Assembly (NCBI GenBank): GCA_030068075.1
Contig: CM057841.1
Location: 36,745,030-36,809,029 of the forward strand
Source of the DNA: Paguma larvata
Lineage: Eukaryota > Chordata > Mammalia > Carnivora > Viverridae
Length of the DNA stretch: 64,000 bases
Direction of reading: 5' to 3'
Below, piece by piece: positions 1-10,696 of this stretch. The notes below the pieces were generated by a model. The model did not search any database. It was not told where the DNA came from and saw only the letters and a program-made list of their open reading frames with translations. The position numbers were made by a program, and so were the translations under genes. Each line of letters opens with the position of its first letter. Position 1 is the stretch's first letter.

Positions 1-399
1 GAAGGAAAGAAACAATGGTCTTGACTAATTGAGGTTAAAATGTCTTACTTTGCCAATTTTATAAAAACATGACCATGTGACTCCAGTGTTGAGGTCTCTG
101 TAAATAATGGGCACCTGTAGATAAGAAACGCTGAAATATAAGTTTCATTCCCTGTTTGGTAAACAAATATCTGCTTCCTACACAAATTTCTCTCATCAAA
201 CATCTTTTAGTTATGCTGGCATTTTCTCCAAATCACTGAGATAATACTTTTTCATGGACACAGTGCAGGTGCAATATGGTTGTCATGTTGCCCTTCAAAG
301 GAGAGTTATCGAATAAAGATGCTGACTTAGAACATAAATAGTACTAGATTGTAGACTATGCCAGACAGAAAATAGAAATTGTTTTCATACTCCTCATTG
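1..399. other. Non-coding sequence, nothing recognised
   Basis: AT-rich single-copy-looking DNA. I see no open frame of note, no repeat family and no regulatory motif I would defend. Confidence 0.5.
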
Positions 400-625
400 C
401 AAACTTTTATTGACACTATACAGTGTACCAGACACTACATCGAGTGCTTACGTGAAGTTCTTCATCGGTTATCTGTGAGGATATCTGTGTTTAGTTCCAC
501 TGTATAGGCAAGAATGCTGAAATAGACAAATTCAGTAAACTACCCCAAGGACAAGCTGGTGAAACTGACATTTTCACTAAGGAAATCTGAGGTCAGTATT
601 GGCCCTCTTAGCCACTCTATTCTAC
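400..625 (-). mobile_element. MIR SINE, old copy
   Basis: The stretch follows the reverse-complement MIR consensus: a 'dinucleotide-rich cactata...ccagacact' part, then 'gaatgctgaaatagacaaa' and 'aaactaccccaaggacaagctggtg', which matches the MIR motif about gaggaaactgaggca...taacttgcccaaggtcacacagct. Strongly diverged, ends approximate. Confidence 0.55.
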
Positions 626-689
626 TGCTTCATGTTTTCCCCCATTCCTCAGTACATTGAAAAGCAATGTACTCATCTCTCCCCATGAT

Positions 690-900
690 ATAGAGAAAAT
701 AACCTAAGGTTTGGAATGAAATCAAGTTTAATTTAAATCTCCTTTAAATATTATTAGTTGAATGGGCCAGTTACTTCTTTGTTGTTGAATTTTTTGCTTC
801 TCATCTATAGAATGAATATTTTTATGACCCTTTGTTGAAGAATGACTGAGATAATGTATGACACAACTTTCAGTTCATTGGAGAAGTTCTGTGCCTGGAC
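690..900 (+). mobile_element. MIR SINE, old copy
   Basis: Contains a decayed sense MIR core ('gggccagttacttctttg' followed by 'ttctcatctatagaatga' and 'ctgagataatgtatgacaca'), equivalent to gggcaagttacttaacctc...cctcatctgtaaaatg...gattaaatgagttaatacatg. Ends approximate. Confidence 0.55.
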
Positions 901-1302
901 TTCAGTTTCTTTACATGGTAGCTGTTTGGCTTAAGCAACTCCATGTCTCTTACCTGCGCGATGGGACTACATCATTTATTTCCACTCCTGAGAGGATACA
1001 ACAGAAAACAAAGGTGAAAAGGACCCATCAGTTCTAATTTGCATAATGCAAAATGTGTGCTACCTGAAGCCATAATTATTTCCATATTTTAAATCTGTAG
1101 CAATTATGAGTATTAAGTTTATGGGCATAAGATGTCCAAAAAAGTAAGTGAGACTTGAACTTATGTTGATCTTTGAGGAGGATGAGGAGAAAGAGATTTG
1201 GGTTTCTCCAGCCAATCAAAACTAAATTCCTGATGGCACAAATTATTTCTGATTTTGACATTCTGTTCCCATAGCTGGTGACCACAGAACCTAGGTTAGC
1301 CA
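901..1302. other. Non-coding sequence, nothing recognised
   Basis: No repeat family or gene signal recognised between the MIR and the CAN-SINE. The open frame on the minus strand at 1076-1303 has no familiar protein features. Confidence 0.45.
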
Positions 1303-1310
1303 CTAGGTCA

Positions 1311-1340
1311 TTTTTTTTTAGATTTTGTTTTTAATTTATT

Positions 1341-1377
<37 letters not shown>

Positions 1378-1556
1378 CAGAGAACAAGCTAGGGAGGGGC
1401 AGAGAGAGAGGGGGAGAAACAGAATCTGAAGCAGGCTCCATCCAGGCTCTGAGCTGTCAGCACAGAACCTGACACAGGGCTCGAACTCATGAACCACGAG
1501 ATCATGACCTGGGCTAAAGTTGGACACTCAACCAACTGAATCACCGAGATACCCCT
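1311..1556 (-). mobile_element. CAN-SINE (feliform tRNA-derived SINE)
   Basis: Full-length minus-strand copy. It begins with the T-rich complement of the A tail and an AATAAA-complement (tttatttttgag), followed by a long (GA)n block at about 1345-1371, the conserved middle (ctctgagctgtcagcacag) and the degenerate tRNA-like head ending near 'accgagatacccct'. A short target duplication, ctaggt, is visible just outside both ends (1303-1308 and 1555-1560). The expanded GA block sets it apart from the other copies. Confidence 0.9.
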
Positions 1557-1562
1557 AGGTAA

Positions 1563-3689
1563 ATTACCCCTAGGAATTTTTTTTTTCTCATGAAGAAAGA
1601 ATCTGCCTGGAGTTCAGGATTAAAATTTTAAAGAGTAGAAAATAAAAGAAATAAAACACAGTTGTTTATGTACTAAATGTAACTGCATTTCAGGCATCTC
1701 AAGATTATCTGTTTCTTTTTTATAATGAGGATGACATTTTCTTTGGTGTTTTTAAAAATTTAGGCTGTAAACACTGAGAAAGAAAAGAGGCAGTTCTTAC
1801 ATAGTATGCTCAAGTGCATTATATTAATCAATTTTACATGTCTTTATTCGACCTCATTCATTTAATTCGTGTGTCTTCCCTGGACCACAATTTACTATGA
1901 AAGTCATGCCTCTCCCTCCATTTTAGTTTGGACTAAGCCCAAGTGAAACCATGAAAAAGGCATGTATAAAGAAAGATAGACATGGTTTACTACATGGGGA
2001 CAGGAAGCAAAATGACCTCTCAGATGTTTCCAACTGAGGACATGACATTTTCAGAAGAGTCAAAAAAATTGCAAAGTCACCTTTTCCATTTTTCCAGCCA
2101 TTTAATATTGGTATATTCATGGCTGGTTACAATAAAAAGTCAGGGTAAAATCGCACTAGGAGACAGTAATTCACTTTGCGTGATTATCAGAAAGGACTAA
2201 TGGGGAAGTTTCCAAAATGCCAGCGTACACAAGATATTGTAAGATTAATGAGCCGGTGGGGAGAAATCCCCTTCACGTGGCTGACAGTTGCCAAGCGCTC
2301 TGACATTTTACCATGTGGCCACAGTCTCGAAAACTCCTTCATATGCTGTGCCCCGCTGTAAGATCAGAAAGGCAAACGAGAACAAGAGCAGAAGTTCATT
2401 CTTCTTATGAATGCAAGTTTTTCCCAGTCTGGTTTCTGGCTCTCTAATTGCTGTTGCTAATAACACTTGGCCTTCCTACTGATCTGAGGTCTGTCAAGTT
2501 CCCCAGTGAAGGTTTTCGGCTCCGTGAAAGTTTTCAAAACCACAAAGGCTCTCTATGGCTAAGCCTCTTTGTCAGGTTTAATATGGCTTCTAGGTTTCTC
2601 CCTACTGTCCTCAAGTTTTTAACTTGATTTTTACCCCCTAAAGCTTATCTATCTATCCTTTGATCATTCACTCATGCATCATCTTCTGCTGCACTCCAAG
2701 CCTAGCATCAGACCAGAATACTGTCTATTAGCCCTTTCTTCCTGTGGTCACCTAGACAGGCATCCATATGTGCCTTGTTAGGAAGTAACAAATATTTCAG
2801 AATTATATGAAATTATCACAGTTCTTATCCCCAGGCTGGGATTTCTAACTGACCTCTGAAATAATCCATGGACATTTGTTTTGCCTCACATTCTTATATT
2901 TTTATCGATGCTTTGGTCTGCCCATGTATTTTTCTTTTCTACTGTGGTATTCTAATAACTCTTAAAATGAATGTGTCTCATGCAAGCATGTGGCGTTAGC
3001 ACAGAACAAGGTGCTTCCATATTCGAATGGCCAGTTTGCATAGCTGTCGAGCACCACAGTGTGGATTACATTTCATTTACCACTCACCCCACCTGAGTGA
3101 CTCTCATGTGCCTCCCTTTAGATCATTTTTCCTTCGATCCTGTGTCCAACTTTTAGGATCTTCAAGTTGGTAGCAGCAACTGGATTATTACTACCTAATA
3201 TCCAAGTCCCTTTCTCCTCCAGTTCTAGGGATGGGATCCCTGCCACTTCTCTCCCTTCCTCTTTCTAGAGTCACCCTCTGCAATTAGGGTCATTTCTTGC
3301 CTTCTGAGGTTTACACTCCTCATGGCATTTCACCTGTAGTGTAAGAAGTTACTTGTATCCCTGGAGCCATATGTATCTATCAGATCTCATTGGATGATAT
3401 GGTATCCTTTCTGTCTGATCCCACTGTTTTTACACCATGTAGACTTGTCTGTAAAAGCGGCTTCAGTTCAGATATAGGCATGTTTGTCATTAGAGAAAAA
3501 GCTATTTTGATGCACACAAACATGTCTGGAATAGGAAAGTGAATACCTCTCAGGACCTGTTCATAGGACCCTCCACCTGGTATTCACTGGTGTCTCTCTG
3601 TCTCTGCATAGATTACCACTGAATATGTCTGCACCTGCAGATTGTGCTTTGCTCTGTGGCTCAGTGTATGCCAGAACTGGAACAGGAGT
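1563..3689. other. Non-coding sequence, no repeat or gene recognised
   Basis: About 2.1 kb of mostly single-copy-looking sequence. The short open frames at 1923-2361 overlap one another on both strands and show no domain, signal peptide or codon bias that would support a gene. Confidence 0.45.
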
Positions 3690-3900
3690 AATAATAATGG
3701 ACATCTTTTTGAATATTACTTAAGTCAGGCACTGTACCAATGCTTTACAAACATCATATCTTTTAATTCATCATAGATAAGAAAACCGAGGCTCAGAGAT
3801 TAGTTAATTTACTCAGGACGACAAGGTGGTTAAGTGGCAGAACCAGCTTTCAAAACCAAATCTTTCTAATTCTCAAGTCCTTGCTCTTAACCTTAGTATC
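3690..3900 (-). mobile_element. MIR SINE, old copy
   Basis: Clear reverse-complement MIR: 'caggcactgtaccaatgctt', then 'aagaaaaccgaggctcagag', 'gtggttaagtggcagaacca' and 'ttgctcttaacc'. Nearly full length, with moderate divergence. Confidence 0.75.
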
Positions 3901-3989
3901 AAAGTTGTATTAGAAATCCTTGCCCTCCTGCAGTGAGGTCTTTAAGTAGAGACCCACTTACTTGAACTAAAGCCTAAAGGGCATTGAAG

Positions 3990-4080
3990 GAAAAAGTCAC
4001 TGCTGAATACCCATTACCTAAAGCAGTACCTGAAACATTGCAAATTCTCCATACATATTTATTGAGCATATGAAATCTAT
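3990..4080 (+). mobile_element. L2 LINE 3' end fragment
   Basis: Short stretch resembling the L2 3' terminus (cagtgcctggcacatag...aataaatatttgttgaatga): here 'cagtacctgaaacattgc...catatttattgagcata'. Weak because short. Confidence 0.4.
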
Positions 4081-4174
4081 GGTAGTCTACTATTTGAATA
4101 GAATTAGAATCAAATGTAGGAATCTCTAAATCTGCCAAATTTCTGTTAATCCCTCAACAATTAAGTGTGCTCTT

Positions 4175-4335
4175 TGGACCAGTGGTATAGTTTCTCTGAA
4201 GAAAAGTTCGTTAAAAATGCAGACTCTCAGGCCTGACCCCAGAGGCAGGGAACCCTCATCTCTGTTTTAACAAGATCCCCTGTGTTTAGTAATACATTTG
4301 TGTCTGCAAATTAGGCTGGAATAGGACTGGCCTAA
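4175..4335 (+). mobile_element. MER5A-like hAT-Charlie DNA transposon fragment
   Basis: Begins 'ccagtggta' and contains 'gttaaaaatgcagactctcaggcctgaccccagag', followed by 'ttttaacaagatcccctg'. This order matches the MER5A layout (cagtggttctcaa...aaaacacagattgctgggcccca...aacaagttcccaggtgat). The 3' inverted repeat is degraded. Confidence 0.5.
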
Positions 4336-4345
4336 TTTTAGTCAG

Positions 4346-6209
4346 AGTTCATTGAGTCAGAATGCCTTTGAACGTCCCCTTGCCTACATAGGAGACTTCT
4401 GTTACTTTCACTCTGCTGTTTGAGCATCCTCTCTAGAATAAAGACATTGCTTTCCAGAACAAGTGCCCACTTGCAGTCCTTTATAAATAAAGGTAGAGCT
4501 GAAAAAGACAGAGAGTTGTCTTCCTGTTTGATTGAAAATTAGAGTTCTTTACTTTGTGAGGTTTAGCTTAAGAACTAATCTGCAGTCTTCTGCCCCTGGT
4601 AGTACTGGAGAGATTTATCATGACAATTGTTAAGTGTGCACAACAGATGACTTCTCTGTCCTACCAGTAACATAATGGCATATAAGTGAGTGATTATGGT
4701 GAGTTGGGAAAGGAAAGAATTGGTGTAAAGAAACTTAGGAAGTTTTTTTTTTTTTAATGATTTGGAGACTTATAAAATCTCTCAAGGTATGTGAGGCCTT
4801 TTTAAAAATAATCATGAAAAATAGGAACCATATAACCGATATTGCAATGTAATTCTGCTTTCCATATAGCCCCTTCCCTTTGAATCCTTATTTATATTAC
4901 CTGAGGAATTTAGAGAACCTTAGGAAAGGGTATGTGCTTAGGGAAAGGGTAGTCTTTTTGTTTATTTTCTAATCATGTAACTCATTAGCTAAAAAGAAAT
5001 GATTACTTAAGCTGTGTTCAGGCTCCACATTTTTAAGAAAAAGTAAGTTCCTTCAGAGTCATCAATGGAACACACAAAGCTGGTATGATCCGGGGCTGAC
5101 ACAAAAGCAGATAAAGTTTCCTATAATAGTGCTCAGTTGATTGTGTCTGTTTTCTGATCGTTAAAATAATATTGCTGGACCTAACATAGTGTATGCAGTT
5201 CTGGTTGAAATGCTTGAAAATATGAACAAATTTGAATTTTTTCAGTGATGAGAAATCAAGACGGTGAAGGGAAAATTGGGAATGGCAGAAGAAACTGAGA
5301 GTATTTCAGATGGAGGAGACATATTCCAAGGAGAAATACGTTGCCTGGTATAACTGTGGAGTAAGTGATTAGAAGTCCTTTGAGTGGTAGTCTGTGGCTG
5401 GAAGAAATTTGTCTCTAGTGGTTAGAACTACCTGAGAAACTCTCTTGCTACAGAAACTTTCTGTGATGCTGAGGAGAGGGCTGGTCAGGATTTGAATCTC
5501 TTTTATCTTTGCATCTAGGGCTTGCTATTGAATGGATGACCAGGAAGTGTGTAAAATCAAACCCATTATATTTTGCCTCAACTGGACCTTGTGTCTGACT
5601 CCGTATCAGTTCTCCCACAAAATCTCAGAGGTGACGAGAGAGACTCGTCCCTAAATTTTGCTAACGGCCTGAGGGTTTTTAGCATTTTACCTAGATGTGC
5701 AGTGTTTCTCAAGTTCAGTGATTACATTACATTATCATGATTTTCACCATATCTGCATAAAGCCTCTATTTATTTTCCTTTAAACTGACTCCCCTTTAGC
5801 ATAAATAAATGTGTCTTTAAAGGAAACTTTACATTACTGCACAGGAGAAATTAGCAAGTGTTAATAGAGTGCTAAAGACATGTTAAGATGGAACATAGAC
5901 TTCTTTATTAATGTAATTAGAAGTAATGGAAAAACAAATAACTTTCTCAGCAATTCAGTGACATTTGTTTTGAGTATCTATCTGCCACTTAAAACAATTT
6001 TGAGTATTACTCACACTTTCAGTGCTATGGTCAATGTCTTGGGTCTTATGTTTTTGATACCCATTGAGCTGAAGTCTTTGGATTTGGGATCTGGTGCAGA
6101 AAAAAAATTTGCTCTGATTTATATTCTGTATTTTTTTCCCTTTTGTACCAAACTTCTGCGGTATTATTCTCTGCTACTCTTGGGCATCCATTTGTTCCAT
6201 GCTGTCTTG
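4346..6209. other. Non-coding sequence, nothing recognised
   Basis: About 1.9 kb with no repeat family or gene recognised. The plus-strand open frame at 5880-6212 (110 codons) runs into the Tigger end and has hydrophobic stretches typical of T-rich DNA read by chance. Confidence 0.45.
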
Positions 6210-6410
6210 TAACACAGGCATACCTCAGAGATAACACAGATTTGATTCCAGACCACTGCAGTAAGCAAATATGGTGATAAAGTGAGTGAGATAAGTCTTT
6301 GGGTTTCCCAGGGCATATAAAATTCATTTTTATTGCAATATATTGTGCAGTAAAATTAAGTGTGCAATGGCATTATGTCTAGAAAAACAGTGTACATATG
6401 TTTGCTTAAA

Positions 6411-6430
6411 AAATAGTCCTTTGCAAAGAG
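6411..6430 (+). repeat. Target-site duplication, left copy, of the RPS15 retrocopy
   Basis: aaatagtcctttgcaaagag matches, with mismatches and small gaps, the sequence from 6908 to 6932. Both align to the same internal piece of Tigger1 (about aaatactttattgctaaaaaa). That is the pattern left by LINE-driven insertion of an mRNA copy. Confidence 0.65.
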
Positions 6431-6907
6431 TTGACAAGATGGCAGAAGTGGAGCGGAAGAAGAAGGAAGTTCACCTACTGCAGCTTGGACCGCAACCAGC
6501 TGCTGGACATGTCCTACGAACAGTTGATGCAGCTGCACAGTGTCTCTCAGCAGCAGAGGTTGAACTGGGGTGTGCGGAGGAAACAGCACTCACTGCTGAA
6601 GCACCTGCATGAGGCCAAGAAGGAGGCCTCCCTAATGGAGAAGCCGAAGGTGGTTAAGGCAGACCTTCACGACGTGATCATCCTGCCTGAGATGGTGGCA
6701 ACATGGTGGGTGTCGACAGTGGCAAGACCTTCAACCAGGTGGAAATGAAGCCTGAGATGATTGACCACTCCCTGGGTGAGTTCTCCCTCACCTCTAAGCT
6801 TGTGAAGCGTGGCAAGCCCAGCATCGGGGTCGCCCACTCCTCCCGCTTCATCTCTCTGAAGGAGCCTGTTTGGCCAATAAAGGCACAGCCTTCTCTAAAA
6901 GAAAAGA
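6431..6907 (+). pseudogene. RPS15P: Processed pseudogene of ribosomal protein S15 (RPS15)
   Basis: Intronless copy of the mRNA for RPS15 (uS19), a small-subunit ribosomal protein. The start codon equivalent is at 6439-6441, preceded by a scrap of 5' UTR ('caag'). The family motifs [14 protein letters not shown] (here with N for D at the first position), [24 protein letters not shown] and HSSRF are all readable. Compared with the usual 145 codons, two deletions are present. An 11-bp loss near 6475 shifts the frame after about codon 9. A 1-bp loss near 6698 shifts it back, so the last third is again in the frame of the ATG. In the ATG frame a stop occurs at 6612. The normal stop codon is replaced by gag at 6862-6864, so the C-terminus would read through. 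A polyadenylation signal aataaa lies at 6876-6881, followed by a degraded A tail (ctaaaagaaaag). Dead copy inserted in a Tigger1 element. No promoter is visible. Confidence 0.93.
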
Positions 6908-6932
6908 AATACTTTATGGATAATAAAAAGAG
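6908..6932 (+). repeat. Target-site duplication, right copy, of the RPS15 retrocopy
   Basis: Begins aaatactttatggataat directly after the A-rich tail and resumes the Tigger1 sequence. It is diverged from the left copy at 6411-6430, which implies an old insertion. Confidence 0.65.
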
Positions 6933-7746
6933 TGCTACTCATCATTGGGGCTTTCATTATGTCATAATCTTGTCGATGGAGAGTCTTGCCTCGATGTTGA
7001 TGGCTGCTGACTGACCATGGCGGTGGTTGCTGGAGTTTAGGGTGGCTGTGGCAATTTCTTAAAAAAGACCACAGTAGGCTTTGCCACATCAATTGACTCT
7101 TCCTTTCATGAATGATTTCTCTGTAGCATGCTTTGCTGTTTGAAAGCATTTTTACCCACAGTAGAACTTCTTTCAAAATTGGAGTTAATCCTCTCACAGC
7201 CTGCTGCTGCTTTATCAGCTAAGTTTACAGAATATTCTAAATGCTTTGTTGTCATTTCAACAATCTTCACAGCATCTTCACCAGGAGCAGATTCCATCTC
7301 AAGAAACCACTTTTTTGCTCATCCATAAGAAACAACTCCTCAGCCATTAAAGTTGTATCATGAGATTGCAGCAATTCAGTCCCATCTCCAGGCTCCACTT
7401 CTGATTCTGGTTTACTCTTTCCACCACATCTGCAGTCCAAACACATACAATGTTTATCAGTTAAGTGTGCCATTTTAAAGAGCATGGTTTTTGGTGCTCC
7501 AAAACAATTATAATAGTAACATCGAAGATCACTGACCACAGATCACCGTAACAACTAGAATAATAATGAAAAAGTTTGAAATATTGTGAGAATTACCAAA
7601 ATGTGACAAAGAGACACAAAGTGAGCCAATTCTGTTGAAAAAGTGATGCTGGTAGATTTGTGTGATGCAGGGTTGCCACAAAACTTTAATTTGTAAAAAA
7701 AAAAAAAATGCAGTATCTACAAAGTACAATGAAGCAAAATGCAATA

Positions 7747-7757
7747 AAAAGGAAGTA
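7747..7757 (+). repeat. Target-site duplication, left copy (aaaaggaagta)
   Basis: Exact 11-bp direct repeat with 7979-7989. It flanks the CAN-SINE and lies in the right inverted repeat of the Tigger element. Confidence 0.9.
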
Positions 7758-7978
7758 AGCTGGGGGTGCGTCGGTGGTTTGGTTGGTTAAGCATGTGACT
7801 CTGGATCTCGGATCAGGTCATGATCTCACAGTTTGTGAGCTCAAACCCCACATTGGGCTCTGTGCTGACAGCATAGAGCCCGCTTGGAATTCTGTCTCTC
7901 CTCTCACTCTCCCTCTCTCTGCCCCCACCTCCACATGCATGTGTGTGTGTGTTATCTCCGTCTCAAAATAAATAAATG
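7758..7978 (+). mobile_element. CAN-SINE inserted in the Tigger1 end
   Basis: Plus-strand copy: tRNA-like head (gggggtgcgtcggtggtttgg, A/B-box region to 'gagctcaaacccca'), the 'gctctgtgctgacagc' core, CT-rich block, a short (TG)n at about 7939-7952 and an aaataaataaatg tail. Bounded by the exact repeat aaaaggaagta. The head is more diverged than in the other copies. Confidence 0.92.
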
Positions 7979-7997
7979 AAAAGGAAGTATGGTTATA

Positions 7998-8479
7998 TAT
8001 GACTGGAACTGATGACTCTTTTTTTTTCCCCCCTAGAGCACTTCTATTATGAAACCCTCTCTACTATTAATTTATCTGTGTGGCAGTTTTTATTTCCCAG
8101 GATCTCCAACATTTCATTGCTCTTGAGCCACAATATTGATGACAAAATCCTAAGATTCTATTTTTTATCCTTACCTGCTTCCTCTTGATAAACTCTGACT
8201 AGTTACCAGTAATAAAAAGGTTGGGTTACAATGGTATTAAAGATGAATCTGTTTTAATACATCCAGGAACAGATACATAATTGAAAATGTAAATTCCATT
8301 TCCACGTGAGCCTTGTTTCTGGAGTCATGTGCTGTGTATGAGAAAAAGGCAAAAGGATTAATGGCAGGGTCTAGTGTGCAGGGGGGAATTTATGCTTTGT
8401 GCTGCACATTCTGGTGATAAATGCTAAGTCTGACCTGTGTCTGTGATCGTGCCCTATTAGAGTTCGCATTTCAAAACTT
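7998..8479. other. Non-coding sequence, nothing recognised
   Basis: No repeat or gene signal recognised between the Tigger end and the next MIR. Confidence 0.45.
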
Positions 8480-8690
8480 CCAGAAGCTGTGCAGTATCCC
8501 ATAAGGAACATAGGCCTTTAACTCTGACAAATATGAGTATGAGTCTGAATTCCCTGCTAATTAACTGTGAGGCTCTGGCTAATCGTTGAGTCATTCCAAG
8601 CTTTACATGCTTTCTCAGAATGTTAAAATAAAAATATCTTCATGCATGGTCATGAGACATCTTAAAAGTGCCTGTGAAGTGAACCTGGTT
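8480..8690 (+). mobile_element. MIR SINE, old copy
   Basis: Sense MIR outline: 'taggcctttaactctgac', 'gagtctgaattccctgctaattaactgtgaggctctggc', 'ttctcagaatgttaaaata'. Strongly decayed. Confidence 0.5.
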
Positions 8691-9144
8691 TAATATTTGT
8701 AGGGAGTTACAAAGTAGGTCTAAATCCCTGTATGTCTCACTGTAGTACACAAAAAAACTAAAGGATCTTGGAAGAATATTGTCAAATATTAAATCCCTCA
8801 CTCTGTAGGAAGAGGAAAGAAAGGAATCTCAGCAAATTAACCTACTTGAAAAGCAAGGTTTCTTTTCATCAATTCAAAATGTGAAAATACACTAGACTTA
8901 TCATTGGGGCTGATTTAGGAATACCATTATCTAAATAACTAATGTAAACTTTATTTGCGGAAATCGTATCCTCCAAAGAGAGAACCATATTATTTTTCTC
9001 CTTTTTTAATTATGGAAGTTTTCATTCCTTGACATTATTTAACAATATCTAATTCTTAAGAAAATAATATGTAAAAAAAGGAGATTAAAATAGAATATGA
9101 ATTATATTCAGCCTTTTAAAATGTCTTTGCCTGCATGAGCTCAC

Positions 9145-9145
<1 letters not shown>
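8691..9145. other. Non-coding sequence, nothing recognised
   Basis: AT-rich DNA without recognised features. Confidence 0.45.

Positions 9146-9186
<41 letters not shown>
9146..9186. repeat. (CA)n dinucleotide microsatellite
   Basis: About 20 units of AC with a single interrupting G near the end. Long uninterrupted CA tracts of this kind are usually length-polymorphic in mammals. Confidence 0.95.
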
Positions 9187-10692
9187 ACTGGCAAGAATGC
9201 TTTTTGATATTCTGTGATGGCTAAGAAAAATGAATGTGTTTGGGAATTACTGTTCAGTAGTTTAGAAAATGGGATTTAAGATTGGTTTAAACAATGTGAT
9301 AAAGACCTTTCAGCCCTTTTCCCTCTTGTTTTATATAGTTTCATTTTTTTAATAATCATTTTTTTGGTCCAACAGTATACCCCAGGTAGGTATCTACATG
9401 TTTGACATAATGAAACAGTGTCATTACTCTGTTCTAAAAAATTCCCAGTGTAATAATAAGCCAAATAACTTCTCACCTACTGCAAATATCTGTGTCAAAA
9501 GGAAGGAGAATCGCATAGATGAGAGCTATTTCCTACTCCTCAAACCTCCATATCTGGATGTCTTTTTTCATAGTGTAAGCTATAAATTGAATGGCATAAT
9601 TTGATGATGGACATAGAACTGGATATTAGTTTTTATTTTGACAAAATCATTAAACATCACATAGGTTGAAAAATGAATCACGAGGCCCTAAGCCTGCCTT
9701 AGAAGATTGCACTTCATAAACTGAATTGCTCACATGGGCAACATTTTGGTGGAAGTTATAGATTTTCTAGCATATCTCTGATAGATAGGACTAATATAAC
9801 TTCAATAAAAACTCTGGATATGTCAATATAAAATTTTCCCTACCATTGAAAGATGTAAGATACTCCAACTAATAAATCGGACGACAACCTATTCCTTAAG
9901 GTATACTAACATACATATTGGGTTACAACAAGCAACAAAATCATCGAGGTAGTAAACCACGGCCACAGAGGGGCCATTGGAGAGGGTTTCTTTCCATTAT
10001 AAGAGCCCAGTATGATGTCTGTAGGTATGAAATCACCTCCCCCTGACTGTTAATTTCCAATAATTGACTCAGCTATATGTGCAATGATTTGGAACTAAAT
10101 ATAAACGATACCTGAATGCCATATACGCACTTATATTTATGATACTTCACATGAATTATATCCCATAAACTAGTGGTGATGTGCAAATTCATTAGGGACC
10201 TTCAACTGTGAAACATACCAGTAATGCATCTTGAGTCTAATATAACAGTTAGTCCATGATATATGAGCTTCATACCTAAATATCTGGCTAGGTAGCAGAA
10301 ACGGTTTTGGGTGGATATGTGGGGTTTCATCAGATTAGTGCTGAGATGTTAGGTAAACTGAAAAGCACAACTATAAAAATGGTCTAATTTATGTATTTCT
10401 CCAAAATTTTGTGGTTGCTTGAGACTGTATATTATTTAGCTTTACAGGACTTGATATCATTACTTCAGAATTAAAGGTGATAATGAATATCTCCTAAGAA
10501 GGCTAAATGAGTTAAATTTTGAAGGAAGAGGTACAATTTTTGGTAGCTAAGAGATGTTAGCTTCCTTGTCTCACCCATGCAGGCCACTTTTCATCTTTAT
10601 GGTGGATCCTACTTTGGGTACTATACCTTATTTGTGATCCATTGTTTTTTATTTCATTTTTTTATGGGACATAAATCACCCCCTTCTCTCTT
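9187..10692. other. Non-coding sequence, nothing recognised
   Basis: About 1.5 kb of AT-rich, single-copy-looking DNA. I recognise no repeat family and no coding signal. Confidence 0.45.
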
Positions 10693-10696
10693 TGTA

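Larger units (their letters stand above)
6215..7995 (-). mobile_element. Tigger1-type mariner DNA transposon, internally deleted and interrupted
   Basis: Non-autonomous remnant of a Tigger1-family (TcMar-Tigger) element, resembling the internally deleted Tigger1a copies of carnivores. The left end reads caggcatacctcagagata at 6215. The right end is the degraded inverted repeat at 7984-7995, flanked by TA. The transposase coding strand is minus: 6933-7436 carries the sequence of the transposase C-terminal part (about residues LLLMDEQ...FLRW...[12 protein letters not shown]...KAAAG in pieces), with several frame breaks. Between about 7436 and 7442 the sequence jumps from the C-terminal coding part straight to the element's promoter-side 5' leader, so the central transposase, including the DDE catalytic core and the DNA-binding domains, is absent. 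It is interrupted at 6431 by an RPS15 retrocopy and at 7758 by a CAN-SINE. It cannot encode a working transposase. The family call is strong from long stretches of near-identity to the remembered consensus. Confidence 0.9.

Noticed and set aside
6343..7014. Three overlapping plus-strand frames that could be read as small genes
   Set aside because: They are the three frames of one broken RPS15 processed pseudogene plus Tigger sequence.
7267..7539. Minus-strand frame that resembles a transposase
   Set aside because: Only the C-terminal part joined to leader sequence by a deletion. The catalytic core is missing, so it is not a gene.
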